DNA of 64,000 nucleotides from Aliivibrio fischeri ATCC 7744 = JCM 18803 = DSM 507 (GCF_023983475.1 NZ_CP092712.1:1116001-1180000); one strand, 5' to 3'. Shown: positions 12,013 through 22,499, counted from the stretch's first letter. Notes: generated by a model not told the origin, from the sequence alone. A program made the numbers and translations.

Positions 12013-12411
12013 TTATTCTTCGTTTTCTTGTTCTCGATCCAAACACGATTGCTCATTTACAATGATATCATTTTGTTTTTGACCACGTGAATTACGAATA
12101 ATGTAACGATAAGTCACCCCTTTATCTAGCACAGGACGAACTTCTTTATCTTTACAAAAAGTAGTTATGCTATTTTCAATGATTTGGTTGGTACTGACTT
12201 CACCATTACCACCATCTAAAAACATCATTTCAACGACACCTTGCTTTGCTTTTGCTTGTAATAAAGTCAGTTGTCCCATTTCTAGGGGCAACACACTAGC
12301 AAGAACACTTGCACGATAGTCTGCAAGCATTTCAATCTCTTGTTGCTGCTCATTGGATGCACAGCCAGATAGGATGATTGCACTAATAGCGGTGAGTAGA
12401 ATTTTTTTCAT
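12013..12411 (-). CDS. Lipoprotein, probable type II secretion pilotin (GspS-beta/AspS type)
   Basis: The 132-aa product has a lipoprotein signal with lipobox LSGC (Cys17) and Ala-Ser after it, predicting outer-membrane sorting. The mature domain has two further cysteines (Cys86 and Cys123) that could form a disulfide, and the segments LPLEMGQLTLLQAKAKQG and VTYRYIIRNSRG. Size, lipid anchor and cysteine pair fit the AspS pilotins that target the GspD secretin in vibrios. I assign this from recall of the family, not by alignment; a generic lipoprotein is the alternative. yciI lies 25 bases upstream and is probably co-transcribed. Confidence 0.5.
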   Translation of the reverse strand: MKKILLTAISAIILSGCASNEQQQEIEMLADYRASVLASVLPLEMGQLTLLQAKAKQGVVEMMFLDGGNGEVSTNQIIENSITTFCKDKEVRPVLDKGVTYRYIIRNSRGQKQNDIIVNEQSCLDREQENEE

Positions 12412-12436
12412 CAGATAATCTTATTGTTTATATTTA

Positions 12437-12739
12437 TTAAGCTGGAAGCACTTTTTTGAATGGCTTAACAATTACATTTGCGTAAACGCCAGCTTCAATA
12501 TAAGGATCATTATCAGCCCAAGTTTGAGCCGCTTCTAATGAAGCAAAATCAGCAATAACTGTTGAACCAGTGAAGCCTGCTTCTCCTGGATTTTCAGAAT
12601 CAATTGCAGGCATAGGTCCTGCTACTAACAAACGGCCTTCATTCTGTAGTTGAGCAAGGCGCTCTAGATGTTTTTCACGAACACTTAAACGACGTTCTAA
12701 GCTGTTTTCAACATCTTGAGAAAAAATCACATACCACAT
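12437..12739 (-). CDS. yciI: YciI family protein
   Basis: A 100-aa cytoplasmic protein of the YciI family (ferredoxin-like alpha+beta fold). The N-terminal [17 protein letters not shown], the central [12 protein letters not shown] and the C-terminal [14 protein letters not shown] agree with E. coli YciI in order and length. A biochemical role has not been settled for this family. E. coli has yciI in the same trp-yci neighbourhood, which supports orthology. Confidence 0.88.
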   Translation of the reverse strand: MWYVIFSQDVENSLERRLSVREKHLERLAQLQNEGRLLVAGPMPAIDSENPGEAGFTGSTVIADFASLEAAQTWADNDPYIEAGVYANVIVKPFKKVLPA

Positions 12740-12782
12740 AATAGAGTCCTTTAATTAAATATCATCATTGATCTCTTCATCA

Positions 12783-12817
12783 TAAAAAAAGCCCCAGTCA
12801 TAAACCAGAGCTTTTTG
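12783..12817 (-). terminator. Terminator of yciA
   Basis: Read on the - strand, AAGCTCTGG pairs with CTGGGGCTT (three G-U pairs) around a short loop and is followed by seven T. Confidence 0.75.
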
Positions 12818-12843
12818 AAAAATAATGAAAATTATTCCAAATA

Positions 12844-13275
12844 CTACGCATTTTTCGGAATTGGACGAGGTTTTCCGCTGGCATCAATAGCAACATAGTT
12901 AAAAGTGGCTTCACAAACTTGAAAGCGGTCACCAATCCCGTCTTCTTTAACAGGTTTAACCCATACTTCAAGGTTGATACTCATTGAGGTTCGGCCAATC
13001 TTAACGCATTCACCATAACAGCAAACCACATCACCCACTTTAACTGGCTTTTTAAAGGTAATACTTGATACTGAAACCGTAACAATTCGACCACCAGAAA
13101 TCTCTTTTGCTAAAATACCACCAGCTAAATCAAGCTGTGACATAATCCAACCGCCAAAAATATCACCATTAGCGTTAGTGTCAGCAGGCATAGAGAGAGT
13201 TCGAAGAAGCAGTTGGCCTTTAGGGGCTTGTCCAAGGTTATTTGGGCTTGTCAAAGTTGGGTTCCAATACAACAA
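12844..13275 (-). CDS. yciA: Acyl-CoA thioesterase YciA
   Basis: A hotdog-fold thioesterase acting on a broad range of acyl-CoAs. The conserved RTLSMPADTNANGDIFGGWIMSQ segment (broken here by family variation only) holds the catalytic Asn/Asp region, and INLEVWVKPV and KPRPIPKN match E. coli YciA near the C-terminus. The start is uncertain: no ATG lies upstream of the conserved core. The coordinates use a TTG at 13275; another TTG at 13254 has GGA at better spacing and gives a length closer to the family (136 aa). Confidence 0.85.
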   Translation of the reverse strand: MLYWNPTLTSPNNLGQAPKGQLLLRTLSMPADTNANGDIFGGWIMSQLDLAGGILAKEISGGRIVTVSVSSITFKKPVKVGDVVCCYGECVKIGRTSMSINLEVWVKPVKEDGIGDRFQVCEATFNYVAIDASGKPRPIPKNA

Positions 13276-13303
13276 AAATAGAATTGAGCTGAGTTTACCA
13301 CAT

Positions 13304-13331
13304 AAAAAAGCCGTGTTGTATACACGGCTTA
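13304..13331 (-). terminator. Terminator of yciB
   Basis: AAGCCGTGT and ACACGGCTT form the stem, with six T on the - strand side, between yciB and yciA. Confidence 0.85.
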
Positions 13332-13347
13332 ATCATTATCTTTTTGG

Positions 13348-13893
13348 CTATTCTTGTTCTTCTTTTTTCTCTTTTGGCATATGTTTATAAACGTACATAC
13401 CAGTGAATAGAGTATATAAGAAAGTTAATCCTAATAAACCAAAGACTTTGAAGTTGACCCATACATCCAATGGCATTTCAAAAGCAACATAAAGGTTAGC
13501 AATAGCACAAACAGTAAAGAATAATACCCATGCGTGGTTGATTTTAGCCCATTTATCATCAGGCAATGTGACTTCTTTACCAAGCATGCCTTTAATTACA
13601 GGTTTACCCAGAATATGCGCAATAATTAAACCTGCAGCAAAAACGCAGTAAACAATGGTTACTTTCCATTTAATGAAGTTATCGTCATGTAGAAATATGG
13701 TCATGCCACCAAATACGGTTACCATAATAAAGGTGATTAGCTGCATTTTTTCTACTTTCTTGTATAGCGCGTAGGTCACAACAAGTTGAATGGCTGTTGC
13801 AATAATTAATGCTCCTGTAGCGGTATAGATGTCGTACATCTTATATAGAGCAAAAAAGATAATCAGTGGGATAAAGTCTAGAATTTGTTTCAT
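13348..13893 (-). CDS. yciB: Septation/intracellular membrane protein A
   Basis: A 181-aa inner-membrane protein with about five hydrophobic helices. The start [20 protein letters not shown] and the segments [15 protein letters not shown] and [17 protein letters not shown] are family hallmarks. YciB is involved in cell envelope and septum synthesis in E. coli. The charged tail KEKKEEQE is probably cytoplasmic. yciA is downstream but separated by a terminator. Confidence 0.92.
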   Translation of the reverse strand: MKQILDFIPLIIFFALYKMYDIYTATGALIIATAIQLVVTYALYKKVEKMQLITFIMVTVFGGMTIFLHDDNFIKWKVTIVYCVFAAGLIIAHILGKPVIKGMLGKEVTLPDDKWAKINHAWVLFFTVCAIANLYVAFEMPLDVWVNFKVFGLLGLTFLYTLFTGMYVYKHMPKEKKEEQE

Positions 13894-13994
13894 TTTTTAT
13901 GTTGAGCCAATAATAAATTATGTTGTGAGTGTAACGAAAATTGAAGGCGTAGGGAATCGCTAAAAATTGCTTGTTACATTTTATGTACGATGAC

Positions 13995-14026
13995 CAAAAA
14001 AAGGCCAATTTGAAATAATTGGCCTT
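13995..14026 (-). terminator. Terminator of the symporter gene
   Basis: AAGGCCAATT (14001-14010) pairs with AATTGGCCTT (14017-14026); on the - strand it is followed by seven T. Confidence 0.88.
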
Positions 14027-14060
14027 ACTTATTTAAATTGGCTTATTAGATTAACTTTTT

Positions 14061-15317
14061 CTAAGCACTTTTATTTTCTGTTCTTACTGTTTCTTTGTTT
14101 TCTTCTTCAACCATTGCATCAACGATTACTGCACACGCTGCGTCACCTGTGATGTTTAAGGCTGTACGGATCATATCGAAAATACGATCTAGTGCGAATA
14201 ACAGTGGTAAACCTTCGATAGGAATGCCAGCTGCTAATAAAACTGCAACCACTAAGAAAGAAGGACCAGGAACGCCAGCTTGACCAACAGCACCTAGAGT
14301 TGAAGTCACAATGATAGCGATGTAGGCGCCAATGGATAAGTCAATATTGAAGAGTTGAGCAAAGAATATAGCAACTAGGCCGTAGTAAATTGCGTTACCT
14401 GACATGTTAATGGTTGCACCAAGCGGCAAGACAAAAGAGGCAGTAGAGTTGCGAACGCCTAAATCTTTTTCAACGGTTTCCATTGTAACAGGTAGTGTTG
14501 CCATTGATGATGCAGTTGAAAGCGCCACGGCTTGTGGTTTTTTTATTGCAACAAGGAATTGCTTTGCAGAGGTTTTTGTAAATAACCCAACCATTAGTGG
14601 GTAGGCTACAAAGCCAAAGATAACAATAGCAGCAACGTAGACAATGAATAGCTTAAACACCACCATTAGTGCACCAAAGCCAAACGTACCAACGGCTTCT
14701 GCCATTAAACCAAATACGCCGATAGGAGCAATGATCATTACTTTGTTGATCATCCAAACCATAACATCAACAATTGCGTTAACGGCATTAAGCATTGGTT
14801 CACGACGTGTTTTTTCTAATTTAGATAAACCGATACCAAAGAATAGACAGAAAACAAGTATTTGTAGAATATTTGCTTCATTTAAGGATTGGAATACATT
14901 GGTTGGGATCATGCCTGTAATGGTTGCCCAAAAAGTAGGTAGTTCTCCTTTAGATGCATAGGCTGAAGAGAACATTCCTTCTACACCTGAAACATCAATT
15001 CCTTTTCCCGGTTCAAAAATTTCACCCATAAATAGCGCTAAGGCAACAGCTAGTGCAGATGTTATACCAAAATAACCTAGTGTACTTAAACCAACTTTTC
15101 CTGCATTACTACTGTTACCTAATCCTGCAGCTCCCGAAATAAGAGCAACAGCAACTAATGGTATAACTAACATTTTAATTAGATTAATAAAAATGGTCCC
15201 AAGAGGCGCAAACATGGATGCTGATTCGCCCATTGTTGCCCCAACCATGGTACCTATAATCATGGCTATAACGACTTGAACCCCAATGTTGTTCATAAAT
15301 CCTTTTTTGTTTAACAC
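14061..15317 (-). CDS. Dicarboxylate/amino acid:cation symporter (DAACS, GltP/DctA type)
   Basis: The product is up to 418 aa with about eight membrane helices and two re-entrant loops. Typical motifs are the Ser-rich hairpin ALSTASSMATLPVTMETVE, the helix GATINMSGNAIYYG, the VGQAGVPGPSFL hairpin and the substrate/Na+ site ALDRIFDMIRTALNITGDA. The substrate is glutamate, aspartate or C4-dicarboxylates and cannot be separated by eye. The GTG at 15317 and an ATG at 15296 are both possible starts. E. coli does not have this gene between yciB and trpA, so it is an insertion in that order. Confidence 0.85.
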   Translation of the reverse strand: MLNKKGFMNNIGVQVVIAMIIGTMVGATMGESASMFAPLGTIFINLIKMLVIPLVAVALISGAAGLGNSSNAGKVGLSTLGYFGITSALAVALALFMGEIFEPGKGIDVSGVEGMFSSAYASKGELPTFWATITGMIPTNVFQSLNEANILQILVFCLFFGIGLSKLEKTRREPMLNAVNAIVDVMVWMINKVMIIAPIGVFGLMAEAVGTFGFGALMVVFKLFIVYVAAIVIFGFVAYPLMVGLFTKTSAKQFLVAIKKPQAVALSTASSMATLPVTMETVEKDLGVRNSTASFVLPLGATINMSGNAIYYGLVAIFFAQLFNIDLSIGAYIAIIVTSTLGAVGQAGVPGPSFLVVAVLLAAGIPIEGLPLLFALDRIFDMIRTALNITGDAACAVIVDAMVEEENKETVRTENKSA

Positions 15318-15548
15318 TTTGTCTACCTCTATGTTGTGTTCTTACGAATATTTAGTGAATAGTTCTTATTTATTATGTTTATTGTTATTAGAAATTCGGG
15401 GGTCTTTTTACACGTAAATTTAACATGTAGCAATGACTTTATTAACTTTTGTATGTTTAATTGTATCTTTATTGTTTTATGTCGTTATGTTTAGATGTAT
15501 TTTATTAACAATTTAGGTGAGGGAGAGCTAGATTGATATATCTAGGAA

Positions 15549-15576
15549 AAAAAAAGAGGCTTAACTTAGCCTCTTT
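15549..15576 (-). terminator. Terminator of the trp operon
   Basis: On the - strand AAAGAGGCT pairs with AGCCTCTTT and is followed by about nine T, 22 bases after trpA. Confidence 0.9.
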
Positions 15577-15597
15577 GATCATGATGAATTAGATGTA

Positions 15598-16404
15598 TTA
15601 TTTTTGTGTTGCCGCTTTCATCGACGATGTGAAATCCGTAAGCGCTTTTAATAATGCTTCTGGATTATCTTGGTGTTGTTCTATCAATTTGACCGTTGCA
15701 GAACCTGAAATAGCACCAGCAGCTCCCGCTTTTACCGCTTCTTCCACTTGAGCTGGCTCTGAGATACCAAAGCCAAGAATCGCAGGTGGTGCATCGTATT
15801 GATTAAGACGCTCTAGTAATTGAGCAACAGGCATACCCGCTTTGGTCTCAGCTCCGGTTACACCTGCACGAGAAAGAAGGTAAGTGTAGCCACCGCCTAA
15901 TTTAGCAACCGTTTCTAGCGTTTCAGGCGATGCTGATGGTGGTGCAATGAAAATAGGGTGAATACCATGTTCTATTGCACTTTCTCTGAATTCTTGGGAT
16001 TCATTCGTCGGTACATCGGCGATCAATACCGAGTCTACCCCTGCTTGTTGGCATTTTGCGTAGAAGTCATCAATACCGTTAGCGAAAACAAGGTTCGCAT
16101 AAACCAAAAGACCGATTGGTGTATCAGGGTATTTAGAGCGAATTTTTGCAATGAGTTCAAAACAAATAGCTGGCGTTGTTTTGCTATCTAATGCTCGAAT
16201 GTTTGCGCCTTGAATAGTAGGGCCATCAGCAAGAGGATCTGAAAAAGGGATACCTAATTCTAATGCATCCGCACCAGCTTCAATCAGAGTTTCCATGATT
16301 TTATAAGACAGCTCTGGGTTTGGATCGCCGATAGTTACGAATGGAACAAAGGCACCTTGATTTTTTTTCTCTAACTGAGCAAATAGGGCTTGATAACGAT
16401 CCAT
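15598..16404 (-). CDS. trpA: Tryptophan synthase alpha chain
   Basis: TrpA cleaves indole-3-glycerol phosphate to indole, which passes to TrpB. The 268-aa barrel has both catalytic acids in [15 protein letters not shown] (Glu and Asp), and phosphate-binding GFGISEP and [10 protein letters not shown]. Its start overlaps the trpB stop by one base, indicating coupled translation in equal amounts. Last gene of the operon. Confidence 0.96.
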   Translation of the reverse strand: MDRYQALFAQLEKKNQGAFVPFVTIGDPNPELSYKIMETLIEAGADALELGIPFSDPLADGPTIQGANIRALDSKTTPAICFELIAKIRSKYPDTPIGLLVYANLVFANGIDDFYAKCQQAGVDSVLIADVPTNESQEFRESAIEHGIHPIFIAPPSASPETLETVAKLGGGYTYLLSRAGVTGAETKAGMPVAQLLERLNQYDAPPAILGFGISEPAQVEEAVKAGAAGAISGSATVKLIEQHQDNPEALLKALTDFTSSMKAATQK

Positions 16405-17594
16405 TAGATTTCTCCCTTTTCTTTTAAAATGTCATGTACTGTGAAGATGTCTTTATCACCACGGCCAGATAGGTTTACAACTAATAGCTGTTCTTTCTCT
16501 GGCTCTGCTTGTGCAAGTTGTAATGCATAAGCTAAAGCATGAGAAGATTCTAGCGCTGGAATAATACCTTCCCCTTTTGCTAAAGTTTGAAATGCTTCTA
16601 AGGCTTCATCGTCTGTTACTGCACCATATTCAGCACGACCAATAGCATTTAGGTGGGCGTGTTGTGGGCCAACGGATGGGAAGTCTAAACCTGCAGAAAC
16701 CGAGTACGACTCTTCAATCTGCCCGTGCTCGTCTTGCATTAATGGCGCTTTCATTCCAAAGAAAATACCTGTTTTACCGTGCTTAAGTGGTGCGCCGTGT
16801 TGGTCGGTATCAATACCTTTACCTGCGGGCTCAACACCAATTAACTTCACGCTTTCTTCTTCAATGAAGTCTGCAAACATACCGATGGCATTTGAACCAC
16901 CACCCACACAAGCAATAACCGCATCAGGTAAACGACCTTCACGCGCTAAGATTTGCATTTTCGTTTCTTCGCCAATCATACGTTGGAATTCACGAACGAT
17001 GGTTGGGAATGGGTGAGGGCCCGCTGCTGTTCCTAATAGATAATGTGCGGTTTCATAGGTTGCAGACCAGTCACGTAGTGCTTCATTACACGCATCTTTT
17101 AATGTCGCTGAACCTGAATGTACAGGAATGACTTCTGCACCCATTAATTTCATACGGAATACGTTTGGACTTTGACGTTCTACGTCTTTAGCACCCATAT
17201 AAACTCGGCATTTTAACCCTAATAGTGCACAAGCTAGTGCTGTGGCTACACCGTGTTGGCCTGCACCTGTTTCAGCAATGATCTCATCTTTGCCCATACG
17301 CTTTGCAAGTAGTGCTTGGCCAAGTACTTGGTTAGTTTTGTGTGCACCACCATGAAGAAGATCTTCACGTTTAAGGTATAGCTTCGTTTTTGTGCCTTTG
17401 GTTAAGTTGCGGCATAAAGTCAATGCGGTTGGACGACCCGCATATTCTTGTAAAAGCGTCATAAACTCAGCACGAAAATCTGGGTCTTCTTGCGCATCAA
17501 TAAAGGCTTGTTCTAGTTGCTCTAGAGCTGGAACTAAAATCTGTGGAACGTATTGACCACCGTATTCGCCGAAGTAGGCATCTAATTTTGCCAT
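16404..17594 (-). CDS. trpB: Tryptophan synthase beta chain
   Basis: A PLP enzyme that condenses indole with serine. The 396-aa protein shows the PLP-lysine motif [19 protein letters not shown] and the phosphate-binding [21 protein letters not shown] contains the Glu that binds substrate. Length and motifs are standard for TrpB1. Confidence 0.96.
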   Translation of the reverse strand: MAKLDAYFGEYGGQYVPQILVPALEQLEQAFIDAQEDPDFRAEFMTLLQEYAGRPTALTLCRNLTKGTKTKLYLKREDLLHGGAHKTNQVLGQALLAKRMGKDEIIAETGAGQHGVATALACALLGLKCRVYMGAKDVERQSPNVFRMKLMGAEVIPVHSGSATLKDACNEALRDWSATYETAHYLLGTAAGPHPFPTIVREFQRMIGEETKMQILAREGRLPDAVIACVGGGSNAIGMFADFIEEESVKLIGVEPAGKGIDTDQHGAPLKHGKTGIFFGMKAPLMQDEHGQIEESYSVSAGLDFPSVGPQHAHLNAIGRAEYGAVTDDEALEAFQTLAKGEGIIPALESSHALAYALQLAQAEPEKEQLLVVNLSGRGDKDIFTVHDILKEKGEI

Positions 17595-17604
17595 GATATT
17601 TTCC

Positions 17605-19017
17605 TTAATAGTCTCGTAATGCGCTAAATACGGCGCTTAATTTTTTATGATCTTTTTTACCCGGAGTACTTTCTACTCCTGAGTTGAAATCTAATCCGTA
17701 GCAGCCGAGTTGCGCTGCTTCTTTGGTATTATTTAATTCAAGTCCACCGGCAAGCATGATGTTGTGGTGAGGCAGTTTATTCCAATCAAAACTTACGCCA
17801 GTACCTCCCACCTGAGAACCTACTTTACAGTCAACTAACACCTTATCAGCTTGAGTTTGTGGAAGTGAAATGCTTTGAGCATTATCTGACACAGAAATGA
17901 CATTCCAAATTTGAGTATGAGTCGGTAATAAAGAGGCTAACTCAGTAATATACTCTTCGGTTTCATTCCCATGCAGTTGAATCACAGATAGAGAAAGGTC
18001 AGTGGCGTACTGAGCAACACGCTGAGCATCCTCATTTTGAAAAACGCCCACATAATGTAATGTCGTTGCTTGGGTTATTTTCTTTGCGGTTTCAAGAGAA
18101 ACAAAACGTGGTGATTTTTCTACGAAAATAAGTCCACCGTAGACAGCACCAGAGTCATAAACGGCTTTCGCATCTTGTTCTGAAGTTAACCCACAGACTT
18201 TGTTTTCACCTAAAATAACTTTTCTTGCTGCAAGCTCTAGGTTTTTTTCTGCCATCAGTGAGCTACCAATCAGAAAGCCTGAAGCGTGCTGAGCCAGATC
18301 TTTTACTTGTTGATGAGTATAAATACCTGACTCAGAAATAATGGTGGTTCCTTTAGACAGTAGAGGAGCAAGTTCTTTTGTTCTATTTAAATCCGTTGAT
18401 AAGTCACGTAGGTTGCGGTTGTTAATTCCAATGACTTTTGCGTTTAATGCTACAGCACGATGCAATTCTTCTTCATTGCTGACTTCCGTTAAAATACCCA
18501 TGTTTAATGAATGTGCTATGTCTGCAAGTTCTTTGTATTGCGTATCATCTAAAACAGAAAGCATTAATAAAATGGCATCAGCAGAGTAATGACGAGCAAG
18601 ATACACTTGATAAGCATCTATCATGAAATCTTTACATAAAATAGGCTGCGAGACTTGATTTCGAATGATAGGTAAGAAATCAAAGTTGCCTTGGAAATAC
18701 TTTTCATCGGTTAGTACAGAAATGGCACTCGCGTGATTATTGTAGACCGAAGCAATGTAATCGAGATCGAAATCATCTCGAATTAATCCTTTTGATGGTG
18801 ACGCTTTTTTACATTCAAGGATAAATTCGGTTTTGCCTGTTTTTAATGCGTCGTAAAAGCTACGGTCAGATAGACTTAATGACGATTGAAAATCATCTAG
18901 AGGTTGCTGTTTTTTGCGTTCTGCAACCCAAATGGCTTTGTCTTTTACTATTTTTACAAGTACTTCAGCCATTTCTGTATTTTCTACTGAAATGTGTTCA
19001 GACAATTGTTGTGTCAT
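17605..19017 (-). CDS. trpCF: Bifunctional indole-3-glycerol-phosphate synthase / phosphoribosylanthranilate isomerase
   Basis: The 470-aa protein fuses TrpC (about residues 15-270) and TrpF (about 275-470). TrpC motifs include [17 protein letters not shown] with the catalytic Lys, and [14 protein letters not shown]. The TrpF part has [18 protein letters not shown] with the catalytic Cys and later [14 protein letters not shown]. The fusion is the gammaproteobacterial form. It starts 4 bases after the trpD stop. E. coli calls the same fusion trpC. Confidence 0.95.
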   Translation of the reverse strand: MTQQLSEHISVENTEMAEVLVKIVKDKAIWVAERKKQQPLDDFQSSLSLSDRSFYDALKTGKTEFILECKKASPSKGLIRDDFDLDYIASVYNNHASAISVLTDEKYFQGNFDFLPIIRNQVSQPILCKDFMIDAYQVYLARHYSADAILLMLSVLDDTQYKELADIAHSLNMGILTEVSNEEELHRAVALNAKVIGINNRNLRDLSTDLNRTKELAPLLSKGTTIISESGIYTHQQVKDLAQHASGFLIGSSLMAEKNLELAARKVILGENKVCGLTSEQDAKAVYDSGAVYGGLIFVEKSPRFVSLETAKKITQATTLHYVGVFQNEDAQRVAQYATDLSLSVIQLHGNETEEYITELASLLPTHTQIWNVISVSDNAQSISLPQTQADKVLVDCKVGSQVGGTGVSFDWNKLPHHNIMLAGGLELNNTKEAAQLGCYGLDFNSGVESTPGKKDHKKLSAVFSALRDY

Positions 19018-19021
19018 TCAT

Positions 19022-20029
19022 TTATCCTCTTGCAGCCAGTTGTTGTACCAATTCGAAGGCTTTACCTGAATTCATTGCATCAATTGCTTTTTGCGCATTA
19101 GCTTTTAGATCTTCATGACCAAACAAGCGCATTAATAGGGCAACGTTAACGGCGATGGCACCTAATTGAGCGTCTGTCCCTTTACCCGTTAAAATATCCG
19201 TAATAATGGCTTTATTTTCTTCTGGCTCTCCGCCTTTAATCGAATCAAGTGGGTGAGTATTCAATCCAAAATCTTCTGGCGTTAATGTGTATTCTTTAAT
19301 TTCACCATCAATAATTTCTGCCACCGTTGTTGGACCATGAATGGCGACTTCATCTAAACCAGAGCCAAAAACAACCGCAGCTCGTTTCATTCCCATGTTT
19401 ACCATGGTTTCGGCAATAGGACGAACCAGTGATTCATCGTAAACGCCCATTAGCTCAATATTGGGACGAGCTGGGTTAATTAGAGGCCCAAGAATATTAA
19501 AGATGGTACGTGTTTTCATCGTTTGACGAATTGGTATCGCATGGCGAACACCACCGTGATATTGTGGCGCAAATAAGAAAGCAACACCTAAGTCATCGAC
19601 GGCTTTTCTCGTGTCTTCTGCAGACATGGCTAAATCAATACCAAAGGAATCAAGAAGATCAGAAGATCCTGATTTACTTGAAACCCCACGATTACCATGC
19701 TTCGCAATTTTTAATCCACATGCTGCGGCAACAAATGCGGCCGTGGTGGAAATATTGATGGTATTTGAACCGTCACCACCAGTGCCAACAATATCCGCAA
19801 AATCATAATCAGGTTGAGGGAATGGATTTGCGTTCTCTAATAATGCTTTGGCAGCCCCTGCAATCTCATCCGGTGTTTCACCTTTCAATTTTAAACAGGT
19901 GAGTGCAGATGTCAGTAGTATAGGATCCAATTCGCCTTTAATAATGGCATCAAAAAGAACTTGGCTTTCTGATTCTGAAAGAGAAACTTGATCGTATAGC
20001 TTGTTAAAAATGGTTTCTATTTGAGTCAT
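19022..20029 (-). CDS. trpD: Anthranilate phosphoribosyltransferase
   Basis: TrpD transfers the phosphoribosyl group of PRPP to anthranilate. The 335-aa product has the PRPP loop DIVGTGGDGSNTINIST and the conserved KHGNRGVSSKSGSSDLL. It stands alone here; in E. coli it is fused to TrpG, so the separate arrangement is a vibrio trait. It starts 10 bases after trpG. Confidence 0.95.
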   Translation of the reverse strand: MTQIETIFNKLYDQVSLSESESQVLFDAIIKGELDPILLTSALTCLKLKGETPDEIAGAAKALLENANPFPQPDYDFADIVGTGGDGSNTINISTTAAFVAAACGLKIAKHGNRGVSSKSGSSDLLDSFGIDLAMSAEDTRKAVDDLGVAFLFAPQYHGGVRHAIPIRQTMKTRTIFNILGPLINPARPNIELMGVYDESLVRPIAETMVNMGMKRAAVVFGSGLDEVAIHGPTTVAEIIDGEIKEYTLTPEDFGLNTHPLDSIKGGEPEENKAIITDILTGKGTDAQLGAIAVNVALLMRLFGHEDLKANAQKAIDAMNSGKAFELVQQLAARG

Positions 20030-20039
20030 GAGAATATCC

Positions 20040-20642
20040 TTATTCTTTATTGTCTTTTGCTGTTAGATCTAATGCCCAATTCAAGGTATTAATGAGTAGT
20101 TGTGCCCCTTGAGTCGTCAAAATGGATTCAGGGTGAAATTGGAAGCCACACACCTTGTCTTCTTCTTGAATTACGGCCATTACAAGGTCATCTACTGTGG
20201 CTGTAATGGTTAGTTCATTCGTTACTTTTGTTGCCACTAATGAGTGGTAACGAGCAATAGATAGTGGATTGGGTAAGTCATTAAAAATAGGGTGTTGGTT
20301 ATGGCTCATCATCGCCGATTTACCATGAACGATTTCGCCAGCACCAGCAACCGTCCCATCATACGCTTCTACAATTGCTTGGTGGCCAAGACAAATGCCA
20401 ATCATAGGTACTTTGCCTTTTAAGCGTTGAATGACTTCAGGCATACAGCCGGCTTCTGATGGCGCACCAGGTCCAGGAGATAAAACGACAACTGGATTGT
20501 CTAGTTTATTTACGGCTTCTTCAAAAGCGGCTGCGCTTAAGCTATTACGGTAAATCGTCACTGGGTAACCAAGTGAGCGAAATTGATCAACTAAGTTGTA
20601 GGTAAAGGAATCAAAGTTATCGAGTAATACAATGTGAGCCAT
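20040..20642 (-). CDS. trpG: Anthranilate synthase, glutamine amidotransferase component
   Basis: Supplies ammonia to TrpE. The 200-aa class I amidotransferase has the nucleophile segment MIGICLGHQAIVEAYDG (Cys), the oxyanion motif VLSPGPGAPSEAG, and the catalytic His-Glu in FQFHPESILT. Its start overlaps the trpE stop by one base, consistent with a stoichiometric complex. Confidence 0.95.
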   Translation of the reverse strand: MAHIVLLDNFDSFTYNLVDQFRSLGYPVTIYRNSLSAAAFEEAVNKLDNPVVVLSPGPGAPSEAGCMPEVIQRLKGKVPMIGICLGHQAIVEAYDGTVAGAGEIVHGKSAMMSHNQHPIFNDLPNPLSIARYHSLVATKVTNELTITATVDDLVMAVIQEEDKVCGFQFHPESILTTQGAQLLINTLNWALDLTAKDNKE

Positions 20643-22231
20643 TATTTTGTCTCCTTAACTTGTTGAGCGGTTGCCGATAAGTGTGCTTTTTGAATGGCTG
20701 AGATAACGGCTTGCGCTTTGCCTCGTGTTTCATCAGCTTCGGCCTGAGGATCTGAGTCATATACTACGCCGGCACCAGCTTGAACTTGAGCGACACCATT
20801 TTCGACATAAGCTGAACGGATCACAATACAGGTATCCATGCTGCCATCGCCAGTTAAATAACCCACAGCGCCACCATAAGCACCACGGCGAGTTTTTTCT
20901 ACATCACGGATAAGTTGCATTGCTCGAATTTTAGGAGCACCAGTGAGGGTTCCCATGTTCATGCATGCTTGATAAGCGTGAAGAGCATCGAGTTCGGTTC
21001 TTAGTTGCCCAACCACTCGTGACACTAAATGCATAACATGACTATAGCGATCCACTTTAAGCAAATCAGCAACGTGACGAGTGCCAGCTTGCGAAATTCG
21101 AGCTACATCGTTTCGTGCTAAATCAACCAGCATCATGTGTTCTGCATTTTCTTTTGTGTCACAGCGTAATTCCAATTCGATACGACTATCTAAATCGTGG
21201 TTGATGGAACCATCTGCATTTTTACCACGTTTACGAGTACCTGCTATTGGATAAATTTCAACTTGATTGCTGACTTTGCAATATTTAAGAGCTGATTCAG
21301 GAGAGGCTCCAAACAGTGTGAAATCACGATCTTGCAGATAGAACATATAAGGACTTGGGTTACCGATCTTCAGTTCGCGGTAAGCGGAAAGTGGAGCAGG
21401 GCAAGGCAGAGTAAAACGACGAGAAGGAACAACTTGGAACACATCACCTTTGATGACAAATTCTTTTAAATTTAAAACCGTTTGGCAAAAATCATCATCA
21501 GAGACACTTGGAACTGCATCACATTCAGTTAAGACTGGCGCTAATGGAACATCATGAGATTCAGAGCAGAATGTTTTTATGGAAGACAAACGTTTTGATA
21601 CTTGTTGCTTTATTTCTTCATTTTGGGAAAAAAGCGTACCTTGTAACGTGGACTTTTGAGTTTGATGGTCAATAACCAGCAGTGTCTCTGCAATATAAAA
21701 AAGGTAATCCGGGCACTTATTTGTTGAATCGGCATTACCTAGATTTTCAAAATTGGCAACTAAGTCATAAGCAAATAAACCGCCAAGGAATAATGCATTT
21801 GAAGGTAAGCCTGATAAATCGAATTGATGTTGAATAAAGCGTAATGCATCAAATGATGACAGTTCTCGAAGACGGCTGTCTTCATCTAGATCTTGATTAG
21901 CATCAGGGAAATGAAGTATTAACAGATTATTTGAAACTGATTGAATCAATGTCGATGGTAAGCATTGAGCAAGTTGAGCTAATAATAGTTCACCATTTGT
22001 TGTCATTGCTTCTAAAGTTACGTCTTTGCCAAAGCAATGAATTCTAACAGCAGCGTCAATTAGCATTAGACTTTTTAGGTCTTCTTTTGAATCTACTTCT
22101 GCAGATTCAAGTAATAAACTCATTGCGCCGTCAGCACACAATGTGGAATACAGCTCCGTTGGATCTGAAACGTATGGGACATCAAGGCAAAGTAGTTCAA
22201 GTTTACTATCTTGTGAATGTGATGAACGCAT
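20642..22231 (-). CDS. trpE: Anthranilate synthase component I
   Basis: Converts chorismate to anthranilate and is the feedback-controlled step. The start is placed at 22231 (529 aa), where GGGAGG precedes the ATG with 5-base spacing; a frame opening at 22312 would add 27 residues that other TrpE proteins lack as far as I recall. The tryptophan-binding LLLESAE motif is near residue 40. Chorismate-binding motifs include PIAGTRKRG, DLARNDVARI and TLTGAPKIRAM. The untranslated stretch between the attenuator and this start is about 190 bases. Confidence 0.94.
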   Translation of the reverse strand: MRSSHSQDSKLELLCLDVPYVSDPTELYSTLCADGAMSLLLESAEVDSKEDLKSLMLIDAAVRIHCFGKDVTLEAMTTNGELLLAQLAQCLPSTLIQSVSNNLLILHFPDANQDLDEDSRLRELSSFDALRFIQHQFDLSGLPSNALFLGGLFAYDLVANFENLGNADSTNKCPDYLFYIAETLLVIDHQTQKSTLQGTLFSQNEEIKQQVSKRLSSIKTFCSESHDVPLAPVLTECDAVPSVSDDDFCQTVLNLKEFVIKGDVFQVVPSRRFTLPCPAPLSAYRELKIGNPSPYMFYLQDRDFTLFGASPESALKYCKVSNQVEIYPIAGTRKRGKNADGSINHDLDSRIELELRCDTKENAEHMMLVDLARNDVARISQAGTRHVADLLKVDRYSHVMHLVSRVVGQLRTELDALHAYQACMNMGTLTGAPKIRAMQLIRDVEKTRRGAYGGAVGYLTGDGSMDTCIVIRSAYVENGVAQVQAGAGVVYDSDPQAEADETRGKAQAVISAIQKAHLSATAQQVKETK

Positions 22232-22423
22232 TATAGCCTCCCTGCTAATTCGTTGATCTTGTGTTAAATTATATTGTATTGGCATAGTCGCATATTTCAC
22301 AGTTGTTGCCACTCTTTTGTTAAAACTTATGAGGGCTAAAAGGCGGTTTGTATATTATTTCATCGTTATTTCTCAATTGTGCTTTTGTACTATCTATCAC
22401 ATCATCGATGTGTATTTCAGACA

Positions 22424-22499
22424 TAAAAAAACCCGCTTAGTTGCGGGTAGTGGATTTATGTCAAAAATAAATTAGCACAAAACACTACCCTAGGTAGTG
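22424..22499 (-). terminator. trp attenuator
   Basis: Read on the - strand, CACTACCTAGGGTAGTG (22499-22483) forms the 1:2 hairpin over the end of trpL. Its right arm GGGTAGTG can instead pair with CCACTACCC (22453-22445), the antiterminator. The terminator is CCCGC/GCGGG (22447-22432) followed by seven T. The alternative pairings around the Trp codons define a classical attenuator. Confidence 0.88.

Noticed and set aside
20642-22312. Longer trpE from 22312
   Set aside because: The ATG at 22231 has a strong GGGAGG site and matches the start of other TrpE proteins; the extra 27 residues have no support.
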